From a bacterium (GTDB lineage: Bacteria; Hydrothermota; UBA3073; JACQXS01): a stretch of DNA of 33,427 nt. Below the pieces are notes generated by a model. The model saw nothing but the letters and a program-made list of their open reading frames with translations. It searched no databases and was not told the DNA's origin. Below, in pieces: positions 23,206-31,700 of this stretch. Where the stretch lies: positions 1-33,427 of the forward strand of contig JAUWHX010000033.1 in NCBI GenBank assembly GCA_030605695.1, written 5' to 3'. The translations under genes were made by a program, and so were the position numbers. Within the stretch, counting starts at the first letter, position 1. Each line of letters starts with the position of its first letter.

Positions 23206-24894
23206 ATGTTTGACAAAAAGGGAATCAAGTATCTATTAATAGCAATAGCTTTCTCCATTTTCATATATATATTCATAGGCAAGCTCTCTCGCGCGCATCA
23301 TCCTGTATTTAATTATTACCTCCAACAATTACACAGAACAATTCTTTTTCTCCCTATTGCTGTCTTCTTATATAACATATTGCCCTTAAGAAAATTCCTT
23401 GATTATAGTAAATACTTACAAAAAATAAAGGAATCTCACTTACTTATTGGGGTCTTTTTAATTTCTTTTATCACCACAAACCTAATCTCTTACTATCTAT
23501 ATGACCATATTCCTCAAGGTGATGATGTTACTGCATTTTTTCAGGCAAAAATCCTCGCATCAGGAAAAAGATGGGTTCCCCCTCCTAAATACCCAGATTT
23601 CTTTATAGAAGAAATGGTGCACAATAATAACAAATGGTCGTGGATGAAGCCAATAGGACATGCACTTTTACTCAGCATCGGAGTTATGTTAAAAATCCCC
23701 TGGATAATTTGTCCGCTACTTGCTTCTTTTTCCCTTCTAATATTTTATTTCCTGCTTAAAAATTTATTTAACCCCAGAACTGCACGCGAAGGAGTTATCT
23801 TTCTTCTGCTTTCCCCAATTTTTCTATTTGTTTCTTCTTCAATGCTACCACAAAATTCTGGCTTCTTTTTCTCTCTTGCTTCCACATTTTTTATCACCAA
23901 AGCCATAAAAACAAAAAAGACTATTTATTCTCTATTTTCAGGACTATCTATAGGATTTGCTTTTTTCTCAAGACCCCAGCTATCAGCAATCTTTCTAATA
24001 ATCCTATTTGTTTTTTTATGCATATCAGTTATCAGAGACAAAGAACTGACTATCCGCCCTATCTTTCTTTTTATATTGGGCTTTATGCCTTTCCTTTTCC
24101 TCCAATTGATTGATAATTATCTTCTCACAGGGAGTCCTTTCCGCTATGGATATTGGCTGTATAGCTTGAAATACAATGCTCTGGGATTTGGAGCAGGGAG
24201 AGGAAGCCCAAGTTTTGGAATTTACGGTCATAACTTCATAAAAGCAATTATTAATCTTACTTACAATGGATTTGCCGGGTCATTACATCTTTTCGGTTGG
24301 CCACTGGTTTCCCTTGCTTTCGTTCCCATCCCTTTTATAAGAAGGACAAAAAATAAATGGGAATTCCTTGCACTGGGAATTATCTTAGGAACTGTAATCT
24401 TTTGGATATGTTATTGGTTCCACGGTATAAGTCCTATGGGACCAAAATACTATTATGAAATCACTCCTTTCCTTGTTTTGCTCACAGTAAGAGGAATTGA
24501 CAGATTGAAGATTAACATAAGACCGTTAATCACTTTATTTTTCCTTATAAGTATTTTTGTTTATATTCCACGGGCTACAAAGATTTTTAGTAAGTGGGGA
24601 ACAAATCTAAATTGTTACAACCTCGTGAAAAAAGAAGAAATACATAACGCCATAGTGTTTATCAGAAATATATCACGCTCTCCTAAAATGAAGTATTTTT
24701 TAATAAACAGATTTAATTATCCCTCGGTTAGCTTTAGAAATTCACTTAATCTTGAAGAAGGGGATATTATATACGCCAGAGATTTAGGAGAAGAACAAAA
24801 CAAGCTTTTAATAGAACTGTACCCAAATAGAAGGATTTATCTTTTTGAATACTTAGACGAAACCCATTACCATCTTAAACTCTTCAACCCCTAA
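23206..24894 (+). CDS. PMT/ArnT-type membrane glycosyltransferase
   Basis: The 562-residue protein is a polytopic membrane protein of about 11-13 helices with the GT39/GT83 layout. The first large loop has an acidic pair (HIPQGDDVTAFFQAKILASG, near residue 105) and the later loop has WSWMKPIGHALLLSIG. After the helices is a short soluble C-terminal part (about 455-562). It resembles the partial protein at the left edge of the window, so two such enzymes exist here. It would transfer a sugar from a polyprenyl-phosphate donor outside the inner membrane; acceptor and sugar are unknown. The last codons and the TAA stop lie in octamer units (24874-24904). It is divergent from the propeller gene. 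Confidence 0.8.
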   Translation: MFDKKGIKYLLIAIAFSIFIYIFIGKLSRAHHPVFNYYLQQLHRTILFLPIAVFLYNILPLRKFLDYSKYLQKIKESHLLIGVFLISFITTNLISYYLYDHIPQGDDVTAFFQAKILASGKRWVPPPKYPDFFIEEMVHNNNKWSWMKPIGHALLLSIGVMLKIPWIICPLLASFSLLIFYFLLKNLFNPRTAREGVIFLLLSPIFLFVSSSMLPQNSGFFFSLASTFFITKAIKTKKTIYSLFSGLSIGFAFFSRPQLSAIFLIILFVFLCISVIRDKELTIRPIFLFILGFMPFLFLQLIDNYLLTGSPFRYGYWLYSLKYNALGFGAGRGSPSFGIYGHNFIKAIINLTYNGFAGSLHLFGWPLVSLAFVPIPFIRRTKNKWEFLALGIILGTVIFWICYWFHGISPMGPKYYYEITPFLVLLTVRGIDRLKINIRPLITLFFLISIFVYIPRATKIFSKWGTNLNCYNLVKKEEIHNAIVFIRNISRSPKMKYFLINRFNYPSVSFRNSLNLEEGDIIYARDLGEEQNKLLIELYPNRRIYLFEYLDETHYHLKLFNP

Positions 24895-24904
24895 ACTCTT
24901 AAGC
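24874..24904. repeat. Short octamer array at the end of the PMT-type gene
   Basis: Four units (CTTAAACT, CTTCAACC, CCTAAACT, CTTAAGC) belong to the octamer family at 10575-10662. They encode the final LKLFNP residues and the TAA stop (24892-24894). Confidence 0.7.
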
Positions 24905-24982
24905 TTTTTCTTCAGAGCAAATGAGAGCCCTTGCTCTCTGTAGTTTAATATATTTAAAAAATGAATTTTTATATCACTACAC

Positions 24983-25070
24983 ATTTTTTCCTTGCCAATT
25001 AAATCATAGTTGTATATCTTTTAAATAGAAATATATTTCTTGAATTGATGGATAATATAATATTAGAATT
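24983..25070 (+). repeat. Leader and 5' end of the FtsE-like gene, duplicated at 32866
   Basis: This 88 bp block, from the T-tract through the first codons of the FtsE-like gene, recurs at 32866-32949. The last 37 bases (from AATAGAAATA to GAATT) have only three differences between copies. A TTGTAT/TATATT pair (25010-25037) in it could start transcription about 3 bases before the ATG. Confidence 0.8.
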
Positions 25071-25641
25071 TACAGGGGTTTCTAAGTTTAGTCTAAAAAA
25101 TATAAACCTCAAAGTAGAAAAAGGAGAATTTCTGGTAATCTCTGGCAAGGGAGGTTCAGGCAAAACGACACTCCTCAAATTAGCATCCGGAGAACTTATT
25201 CCAGATGCAGGAACCATAAATATACCCAATAGAAAAAAGATTGGATTCATCCATCAACAAGGAAATATATTAGAGGAAAAAAGTGTATTTGCAAATCTTG
25301 AAATCCCCCTTAAATTACTGGGTGAATATAATAAGGGAGTTGTCTTATCTATCTTGGAAAAACTAGGACTCTATGAGTATCGGGATACAAAAGCTTTAGA
25401 ACTCCCCTGCTCTCATCAGCAGTTACTTGAAATCGCACTCTCTGTGGCAAAAAACCCCTTATTACTGCTTGCCGATGAGCCACTCCAAAACCTTGACCCA
25501 GAACAAGAAGCTCAAGCAAGCTCTCTATTGAAAGACATAAACACACTTGGCACCACCATCCTATTCGCCACTTCAAAAACGCTTCCTTCTTATTTTACAA
25601 GAGAACTCCGTTTAGCTAATGGAGAAATAATTTACTCTTAA
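25048..25641 (+). CDS. FtsE-like ABC ATPase with a degenerate signature motif
   Basis: From the ATG at 25048 this is a 197-residue ABC ATPase (an earlier TTG at 25045 adds one residue). Walker A is GKGGSGKTT, Walker B is LLLLADEPLQNLDPE, and the layout (ISGKGGSGKTTLLKLASGEL, NILEEKSVFANLEIPLKLLG) resembles FtsE/LolD. The signature LSGGQQ is replaced by LPCSHQQLLEIALSVAKNP, so the serine and the two glycines that contact ATP are lost or moved. The H-loop His is replaced too (ILFATSKTLPS). No permease gene is adjacent. It may be an inactive or regulatory ATPase, an FtsE of a divergent division complex, or a decaying paralogue. Its 5' end is duplicated upstream of the radical SAM gene. Confidence 0.75.
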   Translation: MDNIILEFTGVSKFSLKNINLKVEKGEFLVISGKGGSGKTTLLKLASGELIPDAGTINIPNRKKIGFIHQQGNILEEKSVFANLEIPLKLLGEYNKGVVLSILEKLGLYEYRDTKALELPCSHQQLLEIALSVAKNPLLLLADEPLQNLDPEQEAQASSLLKDINTLGTTILFATSKTLPSYFTRELRLANGEIIYS

Positions 25642-25647
25642 AAAAAC

Positions 25648-25676
25648 TTGACACTTGAATCATAAACAGCTATTTT
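25648..25676 (+). promoter_or_regulatory. Promoter for the giant surface protein gene
   Basis: TTGACA (25648-25653) and TATTTT (25671-25676) are 17 bp apart. Transcription should start near 25683, with a strong AAGGAGGAG ribosome site just before the ATG at 25719. Confidence 0.65.
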
Positions 25677-25718
25677 TATTAATCACTTTTGCATACTATA
25701 GCAAAAAAAGGAGGAGAA

Positions 25719-28700
25719 ATGAGAAGCTTTAATAAATTTATGCTCAGCTGTTTTTTAGCAACTGCAAGTTTAGTCGTAGGAGTCCAGATGGGATGGGCTG
25801 ATTTTTTTATACCTGATGTGAAGGTAAATGATGTTACTACGAATAACCAGAGCGGTGAAGGACGATGGATGGCTACACTCGGTGATACAGTATATGTAGT
25901 GTGGGCAGACCCGAGGACAGACACTGCTCACATATACTTTGCCAGATCTACAAATCGTGGAGCAACTTTTGGGTTAAGTAAAAAGGTGGATACAAATCCA
26001 GATAGTATGGACCAAATAATACCTTGTATCACAGTAGACCCCTCAGGAAACATCTATATTGCATGGATAGGTGGCAATACGGCTACAATGAAAGAGCTTC
26101 GCATCTACTTTGCTAAATCTACTAATGGAGGAGATAATTTTAGCTCCAGTATAATGGTGGATAACTCTACCCTTGAGGATAATGTAATACAGGTCTTTCC
26201 ATCAATTGCTGTTGATGGAGATTCAGTATATATTGCCTGGATGGATAACCGAAACTATGACTATAATGCTGGAGAGATGAAGTGGGATGTACATTTTGCG
26301 AGGTCATTAAATGGGGGAACGGGTTTTGAGAGCCCTATTCAGGTAAATGATGCTCTCTGCAATTTGGTATATGGGCCGGATGACGCGATGACTGCAATGG
26401 CAGTGGATGCTTTGCATAAAATTTATTTAGTATGGCAGGATGGGAGAAATGGAAATGCTGATATATATTTTGATAAATCTACGAATGGAGGAGTAAATTT
26501 TGGCACCAATGTCCCTGTAAATGATATAACATCGCCTGCCGGAGATTCACTCCAGTGTTACCCTTCCATAGCAGTAGGATATACGGATACAGTTTATGTT
26601 GCCTGGGAAGATTATAGGATGGGTGAAAATAACCGTCGCGTATACTTCAATAAGTCTTTGAATGGTGGAACAACTTTTGGAACTAATGTTCCTGCGAGTG
26701 ATACAATTCGTGAACCAAGTGCTGGAGAACCATCCATTGCTATTTCGTCAGACAAAATATATATTGCTTATATTGCACAGAGAGATGGACAAGAGAGAGT
26801 GAGGTGTGCAAGTTCCTGCGATGATGGCATTACCTGGAGAAGCGGATTTGCAGTGTCAGATACCTATAATATAGAGTTTAACTATCCATCCTGTGCAATG
26901 GGTCCGGGAGACAGTCTCTATGTAGTATGGGGAGACTCTCGTTTGTCAGGTATTGAGGATGATTGTGAAATCTATTTCTCTAAAGGCGAATATCCCGGGT
27001 TCAGTGGGCATATAACTGAAAATACCACCTGGGGACAGGATATTTTTATCTCTGGCGATGTATGGGTCGATTCCACTGTTACTTTGACTATTGCCTCCGG
27101 GGTCACTGTAACTTTTGATGCTCGCTCCGATGACCAGTATTATTTTTACCCGGCGGCTGACGCATCAGATACTGCAAAGTGCTCTATTTGGATATTGGAT
27201 ACGACAGCAGTTTTAAATGCTCAGGGTGGAGCAAAGGCGGACTCTATTGTATTCACATCCAATGCAGGTTCACCGGATACAGCAGATTGGGGAATGATTG
27301 CAGGATTTGGGAATATGACATTTGAGTATTGTGATATCGGATACAACTATACGATGGTGGGACTTAAGGATTTCAATGTCAGTAATTGCAAGGTTCACGA
27401 TTGCAAAGAGGATGCATTAGGTTATCATGGAGCGGAAATGAGTATCCCCGGCGTTGCTATATTGACACATAATACCATATATAACGCAAATGCGGGTATG
27501 TGGCTTGGTGCTCGCTCCCATACTATAACGCATAATACTATATACAATTGTGAAACAGGAATAGGACTTAGCGATTCTGGAACTTCTATTATAAACAGTA
27601 ATTCAATAACTAACTGTTCTAATGCAGGTATCCAGCTTGAAGACAGTGTTACCCCTACTATAACGCGAAACCAGATAACTAACGACGGCAATGGTATAGG
27701 AATAAGGGATAATGCGAATCCCTTCATTGGTGGAAGTCTTGTAAATGCAAATGATATATACAACAATTTTAACTGGAATATTCAAAACGACCACTCTGAT
27801 ACCGTAAAAGCCGAGTATAACTACTGGGGGGTTCTGACAAATAGTGGAATTGCGGCTACTATGGGAGGAAACCATCCTGACTTAGTTGATTACATCCCCT
27901 GGACAAATGTTGCCCACGATTCTGCTTATTCCCCACACCCGGGTCCAGTCTGGTGGGTAGATACCACAGGTGATGATGGCACAGGTGATGGAAGTTCAAG
28001 TAATCCATTCAGGACCATAGGTAAAGGATTATCTGAAGCACCTTACGATGATACAGTGATGGTAAGACCTGGAATCTATGATGCAGGAGAAGGAGAATTA
28101 TTCCCTCTCAATATGCCAAATGGGGTTGCACTTATGAGTGAGAAAGGACGCGACTCAACTACAATTAATGGAAGCAGTAGAGTAATTAAGTGCGATAATG
28201 TGGACACCAATACTGTCATCTCCGGCTTCACTATCACGGGAGGAAATAAATGGAGAGGAGCAGGGATATATTGCACTAATAATGCCAGCCCTCAAATAAT
28301 ATCTAACACTTTTTTTGAGAACATTGCTTCCCAGGGTGCCGGGATATGTTGTGAATTCAACTCCAATGCTGCAATAGAAGACAACCTCTTTATTTCTAAT
28401 AATGCTGACCAGGGTGCTGGGATATACATTGATTGGTCAGCTCCGCATATAACTAACAACACTTTAAGTAATAACTTTGGCACATTAGAAGGCGGACATA
28501 CAGAAGGAGTTATATATTGTGACGTTACTCAATTTGGGACCATAATATCTGAAAATACTATTACTGATAATGATGGAAGAGGCATTTATTGCAACAATAA
28601 TTCCGTAGGTTCAATTACATTTAATACGATTACTGGAGATACAATTCCTACCAGTGGTGGATGGAATGGTGCTGGAATATACTGTAGTAACAATTCGTCG

Positions 28701-31700
28701 CCGAACATTGAAGGGAATACTCTCTCTCTTAATAGAGCACGCAATGGTGGAGGTATTTCTTGTAATGGTGGAGGCACTAATCCAACAATCAAAGGAAACG
28801 CTATAACCAATAATAAAGCAGAACCTTCGGGTGGTGGTGGAGGCTTAGGAGGAGGTATTTTCATTCTTAATGATGCATCTCCTATGATAGATAGCAATAC
28901 TGTCACAGATAACAATGCAAAAGCTGGTGCTGGAATTTTTTGGTACGGCGGCAGCGGTGGAGATATTAGTCGGAATGTTTTAAAGTCAAATACTGCTGAT
29001 GCTAATGGAGGAGGTATTCTCTGCTTCCAAAGTTCTCCGAATATTTATGAAAATAGTATAATAGAAAATAATGCTGTCTATAATGGCGGAGCTATTTGCT
29101 GTTGGGATAATGCCAATCCCACAATAGAGGAAAATGTTATTGAGAGAAACATTGCCGATAGCTTAGGTGGCGGTATCTACTGCTTTAACAATTCCTCACC
29201 ACAGATTGTGGAAAATACAATTGTCGGAAATATTGGAACCTATGATAGTGGAATATGCTCTGCTGATAACTCAAATCCTAATATAGAGAGGAATGCTATA
29301 ATGGATAATGCTTGTGGGGTTTATTTCCTTCCAACATCAGGATTAGGAGGATTTGTAAGTGATAACAACATTTATTATAACACCTATCAGCCTGCACCAA
29401 CAGATTATGATATCATAAACGCTACCCTAGGCACCGTCGGTTTCCCTAACTGCTGGTGGGGAACCACTGACTCTGCCTCAATTGACGAAAATATAGATGG
29501 TGATGTTGCTTTTATGCTCCCTCTTGCTGCTCCTGCACCTACTGCCCCGGGCGAACCATCGACTGTGGATTCCGTTAGAATATACGATGACACTTACAGC
29601 AACAACCTTATCAATGTGAACTTTGGCGACACAATGTTCATTGAACTTGGTGGCACAGACTGGCGTTCTGGAACCCGTGACCCTGCTATGGTCATTCTTA
29701 AGAGTCTGACAGATACTTTTGGCATAGGATTAGCACTTGTTGAGACTGGCACTGCAACTGGCATATATCGCGGATATGCAGTAGTGGATACTGTGAGTAA
29801 CGACCTTTATAACCATATATCCGCAGATACTAATGGCTTTATAGTTGTGTGCTCCAATATTGATACTTTATGTGATACAGTATATATGCCAATTACGCCT
29901 CCTGTGATGTCAGCAGAGCCAACCTATACACAAGGCACAAGTAACCTTGTTTACTGGACAGGAGTCGCAGTAGAATATTACGCAGAATGTGATACTAATA
30001 GCAATTTTACCTTAATCCATAGTTTCAGTGGCTGGATTACAGATACATCTTATACCTTTACTTCTCTTGACGATGATGTTAAGTATTACTACCGCGTGAA
30101 GAAACGCCGGGCTCCTTTAGCTGAAAGTAATTGGTCAAATATCGTATTTTCCACTCAGGATACTACACCTCCTACTATTACCGACCTTACACCTCCGGAC
30201 AGTTCATATCTTGATACAACGATATTCACTATCTCTGCTAAATATGCAGATAGTCCATCATCAGGAATTGATACAAACTCAGTTATCATTGAGCTTGATG
30301 GTGCTGATATTACTTCCCAGGCAACAGTTACTGATTCTATGGTTCGTTATACTCCTGCATCAGCTCTTTCGGACACTATTCATACAGTGCTTGTTAAAGT
30401 GAGTGATAATGTGGGCAACCCAGCAGATTCTGCTATCTGGTCTTTTGAGGTAGATACTACTCAACCTCTTGCCCCCACACTAATCTCCCCGAATGCCTGC
30501 TGGCTTAATGATACATCGGTTGCTTTTGAATGGACTGCAGTTACAAAAGGAAGTCAGAAGTCAGAAATCAGAAGTCAGAAAATAGGCAGTTTCAACCACG
30601 GGCTTTTAACTACGAGGCGAGCCTCTCTTAACTCCGAGGCGAACCTCTCTCAACTCCGAGGTGAGCCTCTCTCAATTCTTAACTTTAAATCTGCTCCTAT
30701 TAGGTATGTGCTTCAGATAGATACCAATCTTACCTTCCCAGTCCCAGTAGTTGATACTACCACATCAACCAACGATACCCTCAGTTTTAGCGACGCCCAA
30801 TATTTCTGGAGAGTCGGTGCATTTGACTCTGCTGGTAACATAGGCAATTTCTCTGACCCATTCTGGTTCGGGGTAGATACTACGGTCCCTTACATCACCA
30901 ACGTATTCCCTCCAGCCGACACATTGATAGCCGATAGTCTCCCCACCATTAAAGCAAAATACATTGATGAGCTATCAGAAATTGATACAGCAGAGGTTGT
31001 GCTTGAAGTTGATGGCAATCCTGTTTCAGCAACAATAACTGATTCTATGGTAAGTTATACTCCTTCAACTGCACTTGCAGATACAATTCACTCGGTAACC
31101 GTTCACATCAAGGACAATGCAGGCAATCCTGCTTCTAGGAGCTGGTATTTTGAGGTAGATGCCAATGCACCAACAATTCCAACACTCGTCCAGCCAACTG
31201 GTGGCGTGTGGCAAGACTCGTTGCCTGTTCATTTTGAGTGGACTACAGTTACAAAAGGGATTAAGCTATTAAGCCATCAAGCTATCAAGCTATCAAGTTG
31301 GAAAAAAACAAAGAACACAAAAATTTACTATGTGATTCAGATAGACACAACCACAAGTTTCACAACCCCCGTTCTTACGGACACGACCACGGACACGGAT
31401 TACGATACTACTCTCTTTGAAGGTTATTTCTACTGGAAAATAATGGCTTATGACTCTGCCGGAAATCCAGGTTCCTGGACAGCGATAGATAGCTTTGGAG
31501 TAGATACTACTAATCCTTCAGTGCCTATATTGATTTCTCCTTTAGACAGTGCTTATTTAAATGACAGCACAGTCCATTTTGAATGGAACCTTGCAACTGA
31601 TGACTTGAGTGGTGTTAGTCACTATCAGCTCCAGGTTGATACTACGGATGGCTTTGCAGATCCTCTCATTGATACTATTCTATCGGACACAGTTTACCTT

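Noticed and set aside
24923-24938. GAGAGC-CCTT-GCTCTC hairpin as terminator of the PMT-type gene
   Set aside because: The stem is short and the following sequence lacks a T-run, so termination is unsupported.
25689-25718. TTG start ten codons upstream of the giant gene
   Set aside because: The strong AAGGAGGAG site sits just before the ATG at 25719, and the signal peptide begins there.
30609-30674. Assembly error as sole explanation for the repeats
   Set aside because: Three different arrays keep the frame over a 7 kb gene, which argues against random misassembly, though long-read confirmation is desirable.
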